The notes under the pieces were generated by a model. It made no database searches and was not told where the DNA came from. It saw nothing but the letters and a program-made list of their open reading frames with translations. From positions 84,528 to 148,527 of the forward strand of contig SUYQ01000003.1 in the NCBI GenBank assembly GCA_015060325.1: a stretch of DNA of 64,000 nucleotides. The letters run 5' to 3'. The position numbers and the translations under genes are program-made. The stretch comes from Bacteroidales bacterium. Its GTDB lineage: Bacteria > Bacteroidota > Bacteroidia > Bacteroidales > UBA932. The stretch's first letter is position 1, and each line of letters starts with the position of its first letter. Of this stretch, positions 17,624-26,946 are shown one piece after another.

Positions 17624-18478
17624 ATGAACAACACGAACAAAGATAAGAAGACCACACACTTCCGTTTGTCTCTACTTGATGCAAAGACCCATCAGCAGCT
17701 GAAGTCAGTGCGGTTTACCAGAACGACATTCACAATCACGATCATATGCAGCATCGTGATCATATGCGCATCCATATATTCACTGATAGCGTTCACACCT
17801 ATCAGAGAATTCATCCCCGGATATCCTGACGAGGCGACAAAAAGAACAGCCATCAGGAATGCCATCAAAGCCGATTCTCTGGAACGGGTGATTCTGAAAT
17901 GGGAGCTGTATTCGGAAAATCTGAGAAGAGTGCTCGAAGGGACAGCGTCCCCCAGCAGTATTGACAGCCTGATGAACGCCAGCAGAAACACTCTGAAAAA
18001 TGCCAAAGACGACAAGATCATCCAGATTCAGGACTCATTGCTCAGAAAGACTGTCATGGATGAGCAGATGTATGAGATAGCTGATAGAAACAGAAGAAGC
18101 CTGCCTATCGAGGGCATGCACTTCTTCACACCTCTGAAAGGCATCATCACCCAGGGATATGATCCGGCAGTTCACCCGTTCGTAGACATCGCTGCCGCTG
18201 AGGGAACCGTAGTCAATGCCATAGCAGACGGAACCGTAATATACACAGGCTGGAGCGACGAGACCGGATATACCATTCAGATCCAGCACGACGCCGACAT
18301 CATATCCATCTACAAGCACAATGAAAAACTCATCAAAAGCGTAGGAGACAGAGTCAGCGCAGGAACCCCTATTGCCCTTGTGGGGAATACCGGTTCTCTC
18401 TCGACAGGACCACATCTGCATTTCGAGTTATGGTACAAGGGCGAATGTATGGATCCGACCAAACACATCAACTTCTGA
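17624..18478 (+). CDS. Membrane-anchored M23 family metallopeptidase
   Basis: A 284-residue protein with a basic cytoplasmic N-terminus, one membrane segment (about 34-57), a coiled-coil-like helical region (about 70-155) and a C-terminal M23 domain. The zinc site is kept: His184 and Asp188 (VHPFVDIA), and His264-Leu-His266 (GPHLHFE). The form HPFVD instead of the usual HxGxD is slightly atypical. It is a likely periplasmic peptidoglycan endopeptidase. dxr starts five bases after its stop. Confidence 0.92.
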   Translation: MNNTNKDKKTTHFRLSLLDAKTHQQLKSVRFTRTTFTITIICSIVIICASIYSLIAFTPIREFIPGYPDEATKRTAIRNAIKADSLERVILKWELYSENLRRVLEGTASPSSIDSLMNASRNTLKNAKDDKIIQIQDSLLRKTVMDEQMYEIADRNRRSLPIEGMHFFTPLKGIITQGYDPAVHPFVDIAAAEGTVVNAIADGTVIYTGWSDETGYTIQIQHDADIISIYKHNEKLIKSVGDRVSAGTPIALVGNTGSLSTGPHLHFELWYKGECMDPTKHINF

Positions 18479-18483
18479 CAGAC

Positions 18484-19650
18484 ATGAACAAGAAGCATAT
18501 AGCTATTCTAGGATCTACCGGCTCGATCGGCCGTCAGGCACTTGATGTCATCCGCCAGCACAGGGACCTGTTCCAGGTAGAACTGCTGACAGCCAACAAC
18601 AGTGCCGACCTGCTTGTAAGTCAGGCGATAGAATTTGACGCAAATGCAGTAGTAATCTGCAATGAAGACAGATACAAGGAAGTTGCAGATGCCCTTAATC
18701 CACATTTCATAAAGACTTTTGCCGGAATGCAATCTGTCTGCGATCTGGTGACGGGCGACTCCATCGACATTGTACTTACCTCCATGGTCGGTTTCAGCGG
18801 CCTTGCCTCGACCATAGCAGCAGTAAAAGCCGGAAAGACCATCGCGCTGGCCAACAAGGAGACGTTGGTAGCAGCTGGAGAAATCGTCATGAGCCTTGCC
18901 AAGGAACACAGAGCGAGGATATTGCCGGTCGATTCTGAACATTCCGCAATATTCCAGTGCCTGATGGGGTCTGCTGGAGCTGACATAGAAAAGATTCACC
19001 TGACAGCATCAGGAGGTCCATTCCGCACATGGAGCAGGGAAGCCATTTCCAAGGCCACGCGACATGAAGCGCTCAAGCATCCTAACTGGAGCATGGGAAG
19101 CAAGATAACGATTGACTCCGCTACGATGATGAACAAAGGCCTGGAGATCATTGAAGCCAAGTGGCTGTTCGGCACTCCGGGAGATAAGATCAATGTCGTA
19201 GTGCATCCTGAATCCATCATCCACTCTATGGTGGAATACGCTGACGGATCGGTAATAGCCCAAATGGGACATCCCGACATGAGGGAAGCGATCCAATTTG
19301 CGTTCAGTTTCCCGGAAAGACTTACTCTCGACAACCGCAAGCTTGACTTTGCCCAGCTGGGAAGTCTCTCGTTCCAAGCCCCTGATTTCGATAAATTCCC
19401 CGCGCTGGGGCTTGCCTACAGCGCGCTGGAGAAGGGCGGCAACATGACATGCGTCATGAATGCGGCAAACGAGGCCGCAGTGGCAGCTTTCCTTCAGGAC
19501 AAGATCAGCTTCTACCAGATTACAGATATTGTAGAGGAGTGCATGTCCAATGCAGATTTCGTAAAGCATCCGGATCTGGACACGATCTTTGCCTCAAACC
19601 AAGAAACATTACATAAGGCAGAAGAAACCATCAAAAGACTTCAGATGTAA
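18484..19650 (+). CDS. dxr: 1-deoxy-D-xylulose 5-phosphate reductoisomerase
   Basis: This catalyses the first committed step of the MEP isoprenoid pathway, from DXP to MEP with NADPH. The start at 18484 (MNKKHIAILGSTGSIG) puts the NADPH-binding GSTGSIG at the N-terminus; a longer frame would overlap the M23 gene. The substrate-binding segments ANKETLVAAG, PVDSEHSAIFQCL, SGGPFRTW and the metal-binding NKGLEIIEAKWLF region are present. At 388 residues it is full length. It is followed by rseP with 18 bases between, a common pairing. Confidence 0.97.
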   Translation: MNKKHIAILGSTGSIGRQALDVIRQHRDLFQVELLTANNSADLLVSQAIEFDANAVVICNEDRYKEVADALNPHFIKTFAGMQSVCDLVTGDSIDIVLTSMVGFSGLASTIAAVKAGKTIALANKETLVAAGEIVMSLAKEHRARILPVDSEHSAIFQCLMGSAGADIEKIHLTASGGPFRTWSREAISKATRHEALKHPNWSMGSKITIDSATMMNKGLEIIEAKWLFGTPGDKINVVVHPESIIHSMVEYADGSVIAQMGHPDMREAIQFAFSFPERLTLDNRKLDFAQLGSLSFQAPDFDKFPALGLAYSALEKGGNMTCVMNAANEAAVAAFLQDKISFYQITDIVEECMSNADFVKHPDLDTIFASNQETLHKAEETIKRLQM

Positions 19651-19668
19651 TTAATCAGACAGAAAATC

Positions 19669-20997
19669 ATGCAGATATTTCAGATAGTCCTAGCTCTTTC
19701 AATCCTTATCCTCGTCCATGAATTAGGTCATTTCACCTTTGCCAGGATATTCGGGATCAGAATAGACAAATTCTTCCTCTTCTTTGATGCCAGAGGCATC
19801 AAGCTGTTCAGTACCAGATCGAAATGGTTCCTCAAACTCTTTCCTAAAGCAGCAGATTGGGAGACCGAATATGGAATAGGATGGCTTCCGCTTGGAGGAT
19901 ATTGCAAAGTGAACGGAATGATCGACGAATCCATGGACACAGAGTTCACCAAGAGCGAACCTAAGCCATGGGAATTCAGGAGCAAGCCGGCATGGCAGCG
20001 CCTTCTGGTCATGGCCGGAGGAGTGCTGTTCAATTTCATTCTCGGCATAATGCTATACAGTTTCGTGCTCTGCAAATGGGGAGAAGCATACTACCCTGCT
20101 GAAGGAAACAGTGTATATGTCTACGAAAACAGCCTTGCCGCTGATATGGGATTCAAGACAGGAGACAGGATAATTGCCCTGGACGGAGAAAAACCTAAGG
20201 AATTCTTCAACATGCAGGTCACCATGGCCAGAGATATGGTCAGAAAGGCCACGGTCATCAGGGACAACGACACCATCTCCATCCATATAGATCAGAAATA
20301 TATAGCCGACCTTCTCGGCACCCCGCTCTTTGACATAGCAGTGCCGTTCACCATACTGGATATGGTACCGGAATCACAGAACAGTAAAGTTGACATACTT
20401 CCCGGAGACAGAATCATCAGGATAGACTCGACTGACGTCACTTATGCTCAGGATGTATTCCCTATACTCGAGAAGAATGCAGGCAAAGAAATAACTGCAA
20501 CCATCATGAGGGATTCGACAACCCTCACAAGAACACTTGCAGTAGATAAGGACGGAAATATCGGAGTATATCTGCAACTGCCTCCGATAGTGAAACACAG
20601 GTATAGTTTTTGGGAATCGATCCCTGCCGGATGCGCAAAGGCATATGAAGCGATTGTCGGTCAGCTGAAAGACCTGAGACTGGTCGCAAAGCCTAGTACA
20701 GGAGCCTACAAGCAGGTCAGAAGTGTAATCGGCATGACAGAGATAATGCCTGTCGCATGGGACTGGCGAATATTCATACATATTCTGGCAATGATATCCA
20801 TTGTGCTAGGCGTCATGAATCTATTGCCGATACCCGCTCTTGACGGAGGTCATATAGTATTTACGATATACGAAATGATCACCGGAAAAAAGCCGAGCGA
20901 CAATTTCATGTATGTAATGCAACTTATAGGAATGGTCCTGATCTTTGGACTTATGTTCATTGCATGCGGAAACGACATATTACGACTTACAAGATAA
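19669..20997 (+). CDS. rseP: RIP metalloprotease RseP (site-2 protease family)
   Basis: A 442-residue intramembrane zinc protease that cleaves membrane-anchored regulators, classically anti-sigma factors, and clears signal peptides. The first membrane helix has the HExxH motif as His17-Glu-Leu-Gly-His21. Two PDZ-like regions follow (about 130-215 and 225-300, with LAADMGFKTGDRI and ILPGDRIIRIDS). The third metal ligand is in the LLPIPALDGGH helix near the C-terminus. In Bacteroidales it could act on FecR-type anti-sigma factors of SusC systems, but that is inference. Confidence 0.95.
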   Translation: MQIFQIVLALSILILVHELGHFTFARIFGIRIDKFFLFFDARGIKLFSTRSKWFLKLFPKAADWETEYGIGWLPLGGYCKVNGMIDESMDTEFTKSEPKPWEFRSKPAWQRLLVMAGGVLFNFILGIMLYSFVLCKWGEAYYPAEGNSVYVYENSLAADMGFKTGDRIIALDGEKPKEFFNMQVTMARDMVRKATVIRDNDTISIHIDQKYIADLLGTPLFDIAVPFTILDMVPESQNSKVDILPGDRIIRIDSTDVTYAQDVFPILEKNAGKEITATIMRDSTTLTRTLAVDKDGNIGVYLQLPPIVKHRYSFWESIPAGCAKAYEAIVGQLKDLRLVAKPSTGAYKQVRSVIGMTEIMPVAWDWRIFIHILAMISIVLGVMNLLPIPALDGGHIVFTIYEMITGKKPSDNFMYVMQLIGMVLIFGLMFIACGNDILRLTR

Positions 20998-21018
20998 TTG
21001 ATTGAACAAATTTGTCAT

Positions 21019-22005
21019 ATGATGAAACATTTGAAAATTATGTTATTCGCTGCACTTGCGGCACTGAGTCTGCACTCATGTGAAATGACAAGCGCACTGG
21101 CAGGAAAGCCGGGAGAGGTCCTTGTGGTCATGAACGAGGATGATTGGGAAAGCACATTGGGACAGATGGTGCGTGACAGTCTTACATCAATGTATCCGAT
21201 GCTTCCGCAGGTTGAGGCACGTTTCAAGCTTTGCAATGTGCCACATTCCGGCTTTGTAGAAATGTATCAAGGTTTCCGAAACATTCTGTATGTGGACACA
21301 CGGGCAAAACATGGGAACAGCATATCCAATAAGGGAAATGTCTGGACGGATGACCAATGTGTAATTGAAATCCTGGCAGAAGACTATAACAGCGCAATCA
21401 GACTGTTCCAGAACAACGTACCTGAGATCATCAACGCCTTTGAGAATGCAGAAAGAAACAGAATCATCAAAAATAATGATAAATATGACTCTCCTACGGT
21501 GCAACACGAAGTGATGGAGCTTTTTGGAGGCACCCCTAAATTCCCATCAGGATCGAAGATATACAAGAAAACCGATGACTTCATGTGGATATCCGTATAT
21601 AACACCGATTATGTCAAAAAAGGAATCCTCATATACAAATACCCGATTAAAGATGTCAGCGACGCTATGAACGCGGAAAGCATTCTTCAACATAACAAAG
21701 ATGCCATGAACAAAAACATTGAAGGAATGCAGAAAAACTCCTACATGACCCACAGTTCAATACCACCTGTACTGGAATACATCAAGCTCAAAAACAAGGA
21801 TATAGCAGAGATCAGGGGGCTATGGGATGTCGAGAACGATTACATGGGAGGTCCGTTCATAAGCCATGACTTCATAAGTCCGGACGGGACATATATGGTA
21901 GGCGTTACAGGTTTTGTATATGCACCTAAATATGATAAGATACACTATCTCAGAGAGGTAGAAGCTATCGTATACTCCTTCCGATTTGCTGGAGAGGAAA
22001 ACTAA
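21019..22005 (+). CDS. DUF4837 family lipoprotein
   Basis: The start is placed at 21019 (or the adjacent ATG at 21022); the TTG at 20998 directly follows the rseP stop but would spoil the signal peptide. The N-terminal signal MKHLKIMLFAALAALSLHSC ends in a lipobox. The mature protein of about 300 residues has the DUF4837 features known only from Bacteroidetes: a start of the form GKPGEVLVVMNEDDW, LPQVEARFKL, a RNILYVD strand and a C-terminal YDKIHYLREVEAIVYSF. Its function is unknown. It probably shares the dxr-rseP transcript. Confidence 0.88.
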   Translation: MMKHLKIMLFAALAALSLHSCEMTSALAGKPGEVLVVMNEDDWESTLGQMVRDSLTSMYPMLPQVEARFKLCNVPHSGFVEMYQGFRNILYVDTRAKHGNSISNKGNVWTDDQCVIEILAEDYNSAIRLFQNNVPEIINAFENAERNRIIKNNDKYDSPTVQHEVMELFGGTPKFPSGSKIYKKTDDFMWISVYNTDYVKKGILIYKYPIKDVSDAMNAESILQHNKDAMNKNIEGMQKNSYMTHSSIPPVLEYIKLKNKDIAEIRGLWDVENDYMGGPFISHDFISPDGTYMVGVTGFVYAPKYDKIHYLREVEAIVYSFRFAGEEN

Positions 22006-22025
22006 TAAAATAAGGTAAGAAAATT

Positions 22026-22055
22026 TTGCCAGTTTAATTTTTTTTCTTACCTTTG
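22026..22055 (+). promoter_or_regulatory. Promoter of tRNA-Glu-rpsT
   Basis: TTG (22026-22028), a 19-base spacer and TACCTTTG (22048-22055) match the Bacteroidales consensus fully, 30 bases before the tRNA. Confidence 0.75.
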
Positions 22056-22084
22056 CACTCCCATTTGGTAAAAATGGTCAGTTT

Positions 22085-22156
22085 GGTCGGTTCGTCTATC
22101 GGTTAGGACTCAAGATTTTCATTCTTGCAAGAGGGGTTCGATTCCCCTACCGACTA
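22085..22156 (+). tRNA. tRNA-Glu (anticodon TTC)
   Basis: A 72-nt cloverleaf: acceptor GGTCGGT/ACCGACT, anticodon stem CAAGA/TCTTG with loop TTTTCAT giving TTC, T arm with loop TTCGATT, discriminator A. CCA is not encoded. Confidence 0.95.
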
Positions 22157-22181
22157 CGAAAAAATATAAAAAAGAATAACA

Positions 22182-22436
22182 ATGGCAAACCACGCTTCAG
22201 CAGACAAGCGCTATCGCCAGAGCGAGAGGCGCAGATTGCATAATAAGTATTATGCAAAGACTACAAGAAACGCAATTCGTGCGATTCGTAACACAAGTGA
22301 CAAGGCAACAGCTGAGTCTAACGCACCTAAGGTTTATGCAATGATCGACAAGCTCGCAAAGATCGGCGTTATCCACAAGAACAAGGCAGCAAACCTTAAG
22401 AGCGGTATTGCAGTGTACATCAACAAACTCTCTTAA
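22182..22436 (+). CDS. rpsT: 30S ribosomal protein S20
   Basis: An 84-residue basic helical protein of the small subunit with the usual N-terminus [24 protein letters not shown] and the C-terminal [15 protein letters not shown] segment that contacts 16S rRNA. It is 25 bases after tRNA-Glu and ends before a strong terminator, so the tRNA and S20 share a transcript. Confidence 0.96.
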   Translation: MANHASADKRYRQSERRRLHNKYYAKTTRNAIRAIRNTSDKATAESNAPKVYAMIDKLAKIGVIHKNKAANLKSGIAVYINKLS

Positions 22437-22463
22437 TTTATACAGAGGTTTTCTTATAGCTGG

Positions 22464-22496
22464 AAAGCAGCAGTCTTCCCGACTGCTGCTTTTTCC
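22464..22496 (+). terminator. Terminator after rpsT
   Basis: A perfect 10-bp stem AGCAGCAGTC (22466-22475) with its complement (22481-22490), a 5-base loop and a TTTT tail. Confidence 0.88.
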
Positions 22497-22502
22497 TTAA
22501 AT

Positions 22503-22578
22503 CGAGATGTAGCGCAGTTGGTAGCGCACTACGTTCGGGACGTAGGGGTCGCGTGTTCGAGTCACGTCATCTCGACCA
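22503..22578 (+). tRNA. tRNA-Pro (anticodon CGG)
   Basis: A full cloverleaf: acceptor CGAGATG/CATCTCG, anticodon stem CTACG/CGTAG with loop TTCGGGA giving CGG, T arm with loop TTCGAGT, discriminator A and an encoded CCA. The other two tRNAs in the window lack the encoded CCA. The gene ends seven bases before the left boundary repeat of the SusCD island. Confidence 0.94.
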
Positions 22579-22585
22579 ATATGCA

Positions 22586-22659
22586 AAATGACAGCCGGGC
22601 GGTCCCTTCACAGGTGCCGCCCGACTTCGTCAATATTTATGTAGTTAACCAGAAGGTTC
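22586..22659 (+). repeat. Left boundary inverted repeat of the SusCD island
   Basis: These 74 bases match the reverse complement of 40886-40958 with about four substitutions and one single-base gap. The copy contains a GC-rich hairpin (arms GCCGGGCGG and CCGCCCGAC, one mismatch) and the 13-mer TCAATATTTATGT. It lies between tRNA-Pro and the 3' end of the PorV-like gene. Confidence 0.9.
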
Positions 22660-22661
22660 GT

Positions 22662-23594
22662 TTAAAAGCTGTATCCCAGGGATACACACATCGAATTGGC
22701 GAGAACTTTTGAGCCAAAGATATATGCCACATCCAGATTGATTCCCACAATCTTCACTCCTAGTCCTGCAGCGCCATGCGAAGGGACAACGTTTGCGGAG
22801 TTTCCATAGTGGTAACCGGCTCTGGCAAAGACCATATCACGGAATGAATATTCACAGCCAATTCCAGCCATGACTCCACCTGCGAAAAGGATATCAGCCT
22901 CAGCATCGAACGAGAGTACAGATGAGCCCATGGTCAGATCGTATCCGGCTCCAGCCTTCAAAAGCATAGGCTGAGGATAAGCCTTCTCAGAATACTTGAC
23001 CTTGGTGCCAAGATTATTGACTGAAAGTCCGGCTCTGACAGAATTCATGCTGAAGAACAGGCCCAGATCGGCGCCGAATATATTTGCTTTAGCATCAGGA
23101 GACAATGACGATCCTGCATATCTTAGAGCCACACCGGCAGAAAGGCAATCCATGAATGCATAGGAAACTCCCGCAGCAAAATTGATTTCAGACGGTCTGA
23201 ACTCGCTGTCTCTTATTGCAGATCCGTTGCCGGTGACACCGCTATAAGGCTGCTTCATAAGATACTTGAAATCCAATCCCAGACCCAATCTATCAGAAAT
23301 ACGGTAGATTCCTCCCAATCCGATATTCTTCATGTTGGCATAAGATGGCTGCCACAGAGTGAAGCCAGCCTTGACAGACATTGTTTCCTCTGCAAATGAC
23401 ATAGAAGCCACATTATTCTGCAGAGCAAAAGCATCACCGTCCGATGCGACTCTTGCCGATCCGACAGCTATTGATACCGGATCCTGATCAAGAAGCAATG
23501 AAGGCATGGTCTGGGCACGCAGAGACACACCTGACATGCATGACAGTACTATAACTGCAACTATGCTGATATATTTGTTCATAACCTTCTTCAT
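22662..23594 (-). CDS. PorV/PorQ-like outer-membrane beta-barrel protein
   Basis: A 310-residue outer-membrane protein. An N-terminal signal peptide ends near LRAQ. The mature part starts with LDQDPVSIAVGSARVASDGDAFALQNNVASMSF, the typical opening of FadL-like PorV/PorQ proteins, where short hatch segments come before the barrel. Repeated amphipathic strands follow (GLGLDFKYL, FAAGVSYAFM, AGVALRYAG) and the C-terminal residue is an aromatic Phe. PorV and PorQ work in type IX secretion, shuttling cargo to attachment. The start codon shares one base with the stop of the protease gene (TAATG), so the two are translationally coupled. Assignment to PorV or PorQ exactly is not possible by eye. Confidence 0.82.
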   Translation of the reverse strand: MKKVMNKYISIVAVIVLSCMSGVSLRAQTMPSLLLDQDPVSIAVGSARVASDGDAFALQNNVASMSFAEETMSVKAGFTLWQPSYANMKNIGLGGIYRISDRLGLGLDFKYLMKQPYSGVTGNGSAIRDSEFRPSEINFAAGVSYAFMDCLSAGVALRYAGSSLSPDAKANIFGADLGLFFSMNSVRAGLSVNNLGTKVKYSEKAYPQPMLLKAGAGYDLTMGSSVLSFDAEADILFAGGVMAGIGCEYSFRDMVFARAGYHYGNSANVVPSHGAAGLGVKIVGINLDVAYIFGSKVLANSMCVSLGYSF

Positions 23595-26242
23595 TACAAC
23601 TTGACAATCTGCTGTTTATATTCTGTGCCATCCATCACTACAACTGCGGTATAGGTTCCCGGTGCGACATCTGTCAGATCCACCTCAAGAGCTGTGAAAG
23701 GAGAAACATCTGTAAACTCTCCTTCATATACCACAGATCCAAGAGCAGAGACGATGGTGAGTTTCAGATCTGCGACATCGTTTCCTACGCGGATATTCAT
23801 AGTATCAACTACAGGGTTAGGATACAGGCTGAGAGCTACCGCATCGCTTCTTACAAGGACCTTCAGAGACTGTGAGACAGACTCTCCCCTCACATCGGTT
23901 CCTGTAACCTTTATGTCAGAAACTCCATAGCTCATGGATGTGATCAGGAACTTGCCTCCGGAATAGGTCATGTTGGCTATGTCAGGATGGCTGAATTCGA
24001 ATGTATATGCCAGTTCCTCTCCATCCTCATCACTGAAATACTCACTTGCATTCAGTTCCTTCACCTCAGCTGCCCTGGAGTTGAAGATAAGATTCTCAAA
24101 CGGCTTGGCAACTACAGGAGCATGGTTTGGAAGCACCTCATAATTATAAGTAACCTCCGATGAAAGGCCATAGATGTCGGTAACCTTCAGGCGTGCCGTA
24201 TAATTTCCGGTAGGAGCCAACGACGGAGTAAGACGTATCTTCGGCATGTTTCTGACAAGAGTATCAAGTACAGCCGCCTCCGAATCAGTCTCCAGATCGA
24301 TCAGATAGAAATGGCCGTCCGGTTCCACTATTTCGAAATCAGCAGAAGTCTTCTCATGAGGTTTCACCTTGATGTCAAGAGGAGACTCAGTGTTGATGAC
24401 TGGAGCAGAGTTCGGGCCGGTAGTAACACGCACTCTAGGCGATACGGACGATTTATTTCCTGCCAGGTCTCCGGCCACAGCCGCTATATGATACTCCGTT
24501 TCGAATTCGACTCCGGTAATTGTTCCGGTCAATTCACTTCCAGCCTTCAGATCCTCGACATAGAACATACCGAAGGACTTTCCTTTTGTTGTAGAGAAAT
24601 CTGAGGTTGAATAATAAATATAAATTGAGGTAGGAGTACCATCGTCCGAGTCCCTAGGCACCTTGACTGAGAAGCTGATGTTATTAGCCTGAGCTGAAAC
24701 CGACAGTCCGGTAGGAACCTCCGGAGCCTTTCCGCCAGAGGCTCCCAACGACCTGTAAGCATTTACAAGTCCCTTTCCGAGTTCATATCCGACATTGAAA
24801 GAAGAAATGTCTGTCACATTATCCTCTATCTGCTTACGCAAAGCCGCAGGAGTGTAACCGTCACCACCGAATCTTGCAAGAACCAGAGCAGCAAGACCGC
24901 TGACATGCGGGCAGGCCATTGACGTTCCCTGCATCTTTCCGTATTTGTTCCCCGGAATGGTACTCAGGACCTGATTTCCCTTCTTGGCATCTCCACCCGG
25001 TGCAATTACATCGGCATAATCTCCGTAGCAGGTATAATATGCTCTCTTATAGTCCGCGCCGACAGATGTAACGGTAAGCACCTTTTCGTAGTCATTGCTG
25101 GATGTGCTCCTGCCCTCGTTACCGGCAGCAAATATCACAAGGCCTCCCTTCATAGGGCCAACCTGCCTTCCATTTTCATCCAGGCCTGCATATTTCTCGA
25201 AATAATCTACAGCAGCCTTGACAGAAGACGGCATCGTGTGCAGATCAGGATAGCCCCAGCTGTTCTGCGAAATGACTGCACCATGGTCGGCGCCCCACTT
25301 TATAGCTTCAGCCCCTGAGCCAGATGATTTACCGTCGAAAATCTGGCATGACATCAGTTTGGCTCCGGAAATCTTCTTCTTTGTATCGCCGCCGGCAACA
25401 CCGCATACTCCGACGCCATTATTGTTCACGGCCGCAATAGTACCGGCCACATGGGTTCCGTGATCGTCAGGGGTGACAACGAATGTGTTTGAAACGAAAT
25501 TGTATCCATATACATTCTCACCTGTCTTATCCGGATTCTTCCACATGTTGGCCTGAAGGTCCTCATGCTTATAATCTATGCCGCCGTCAACTATGCTGAC
25601 AATGATGTCGCCCTTGTATTTATGATATGTGGAATAATTGCGCCATGCAGGCACGACATTGATGTCACATCCGCTGACAGAAGAACTCACGCTTCCATTG
25701 TTATAATAATGCCACTGCTGATCGAGCATAGGATCATCAAACACACCGTTAGAGCTGGCTTTGGTAACAGGAGACACCACTTCCACCAACTCCGGGCTTC
25801 CAATGATCTCGATGCGAGGGCAGTACTCGATCTCTTCAATTCCTTCGAGTAAAAGTCCGTCAGAGGCCTTAGTCATTGAATGTCCCTCCTCGTATGTAAG
25901 CTCATACCACTTATGAAGTCCTTCGGCTCTGGTACGGGCCTCGAACTTTCCAGCATCCGGGAAAAGGCGGCGCATCTTCACGACTCCCTGCTGGGTCAGA
26001 GAGCCAAATGAACGGAGATTGACCTCACCGTTTTTCTGAGTGGCCTTCTCAAACTCTGCTGCCAGCTCATCCGAGACCTTGATATTCATCATGCTCAGCA
26101 GCTGATCCTCCGAGAGTTCGGAGCCGAAAACATATTCAGAAGGAGCAAGATCCCGCTCCTTTTCCAAAATCCCCTCCTCCCTTACACATGAAGAACAAAG
26201 GAAGAGCAATATAGGTAGGAAATATATCAGATTTCTACGCAT
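23594..26242 (-). CDS. Subtilisin-like S8 protease with type IX sorting domain
   Basis: An 882-residue surface protease. The N-terminus has a lipobox (LCSSC, Cys19). A propeptide-like region (about 40-160) precedes the S8 domain with Asp219 (VDGGID), His261 (DDHGTHVAGT), oxyanion Asn375 (AAGNEG) and Ser441 (GTSMACPHVSG). Then come a fibronectin type III-like domain (about 500-610) and cadherin-like segments (about 620-790). The last 80 residues (SLYPNPVVDTMNIRV to YKQQIVKL) are a type A C-terminal sorting domain of the type IX secretion system. Carrying both a lipobox and a sorting domain is notable. It is coupled to the PorV/PorQ-like gene and is part of the left SusCD operon. Confidence 0.93.
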   Translation of the reverse strand: MRRNLIYFLPILLFLCSSCVREEGILEKERDLAPSEYVFGSELSEDQLLSMMNIKVSDELAAEFEKATQKNGEVNLRSFGSLTQQGVVKMRRLFPDAGKFEARTRAEGLHKWYELTYEEGHSMTKASDGLLLEGIEEIEYCPRIEIIGSPELVEVVSPVTKASSNGVFDDPMLDQQWHYYNNGSVSSSVSGCDINVVPAWRNYSTYHKYKGDIIVSIVDGGIDYKHEDLQANMWKNPDKTGENVYGYNFVSNTFVVTPDDHGTHVAGTIAAVNNNGVGVCGVAGGDTKKKISGAKLMSCQIFDGKSSGSGAEAIKWGADHGAVISQNSWGYPDLHTMPSSVKAAVDYFEKYAGLDENGRQVGPMKGGLVIFAAGNEGRSTSSNDYEKVLTVTSVGADYKRAYYTCYGDYADVIAPGGDAKKGNQVLSTIPGNKYGKMQGTSMACPHVSGLAALVLARFGGDGYTPAALRKQIEDNVTDISSFNVGYELGKGLVNAYRSLGASGGKAPEVPTGLSVSAQANNISFSVKVPRDSDDGTPTSIYIYYSTSDFSTTKGKSFGMFYVEDLKAGSELTGTITGVEFETEYHIAAVAGDLAGNKSSVSPRVRVTTGPNSAPVINTESPLDIKVKPHEKTSADFEIVEPDGHFYLIDLETDSEAAVLDTLVRNMPKIRLTPSLAPTGNYTARLKVTDIYGLSSEVTYNYEVLPNHAPVVAKPFENLIFNSRAAEVKELNASEYFSDEDGEELAYTFEFSHPDIANMTYSGGKFLITSMSYGVSDIKVTGTDVRGESVSQSLKVLVRSDAVALSLYPNPVVDTMNIRVGNDVADLKLTIVSALGSVVYEGEFTDVSPFTALEVDLTDVAPGTYTAVVVMDGTEYKQQIVKL

Positions 26243-26250
26243 AGCAGTTT

Positions 26251-26916
26251 CTATCGTGCAAGGAAATCAACCACCTTGAGCATATCCTGTGGCTTTTTCC
26301 ATTTGATTTTATGTTCCTTGAGGAAACTCTTGAAAGCATCGGCCTTATCGTCAGGAAGAGCCTCTTCAACATCCTTTTTAGTCGCTTTCACCTTATAGTC
26401 AGGAGTGATCAGATAATAAACTGACTGAATACCCAGATCCATGCCGTCTGTCTTTTCATTCAGAATATTCATATAATTCTGATTGATCTGGCTGTCAGTC
26501 TGGATAGATGTGAGTTTCATTGTTGCAGAAGACGTCGCACTCACTCCATAGGCCCCTGTGCCTGAAATGGCAGCCTCAAAATCACCGAGCTGCTCGAGAA
26601 CGACACAGCCATTATCGTTTTTTGCGACGACCTTCATTACGGAGAAGCCGACCGGAAGGTAGACATCATCACCTATCTCCACTGCGGCGACATCCTGAAG
26701 AAAGGCCTCCTTGATGACGCCATCGTCCAGATAGTGAAGCTTACCTGCACGCAGGTGGACATTCATCTGCCTGGCTTCCTTGTTTCCGTCAGACATGACC
26801 ACGGTTCCGGAGGTGAATGTGTCGTAAAGATATGGATACGTAGTAGTCGGAGACTGAGCCGAAAGCCCGACAGCAGACAATAACAGGATGACTGCTGCAC
26901 ACATGATGCGTTTCAT
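26251..26916 (-). CDS. Exported protein of unknown function
   Basis: The start at 26916 (MKRIMCAAVILLLSAVGLSA) gives a clean signal peptide; a longer frame to 26961 would run through a hairpin and add a charged stretch. The mature protein of about 200 residues begins with a beta-rich part (YLYDTFTSGTVVMSDG, HYLDDGVIKEAFLQDVAAVEIGDDVYLPV) and ends in a charged helical part (DDKADAFKSFLKEHKIKWKKPQDML). No enzyme motif is seen. It is eight bases from the S8 protease gene, so it may serve the same surface system. Confidence 0.8.
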   Translation of the reverse strand: MKRIMCAAVILLLSAVGLSAQSPTTTYPYLYDTFTSGTVVMSDGNKEARQMNVHLRAGKLHYLDDGVIKEAFLQDVAAVEIGDDVYLPVGFSVMKVVAKNDNGCVVLEQLGDFEAAISGTGAYGVSATSSATMKLTSIQTDSQINQNYMNILNEKTDGMDLGIQSVYYLITPDYKVKATKKDVEEALPDDKADAFKSFLKEHKIKWKKPQDMLKVVDFLAR

Positions 26917-26946
26917 ATCCCTTCTGGTTTTAGCGTTAGTGGAAGC

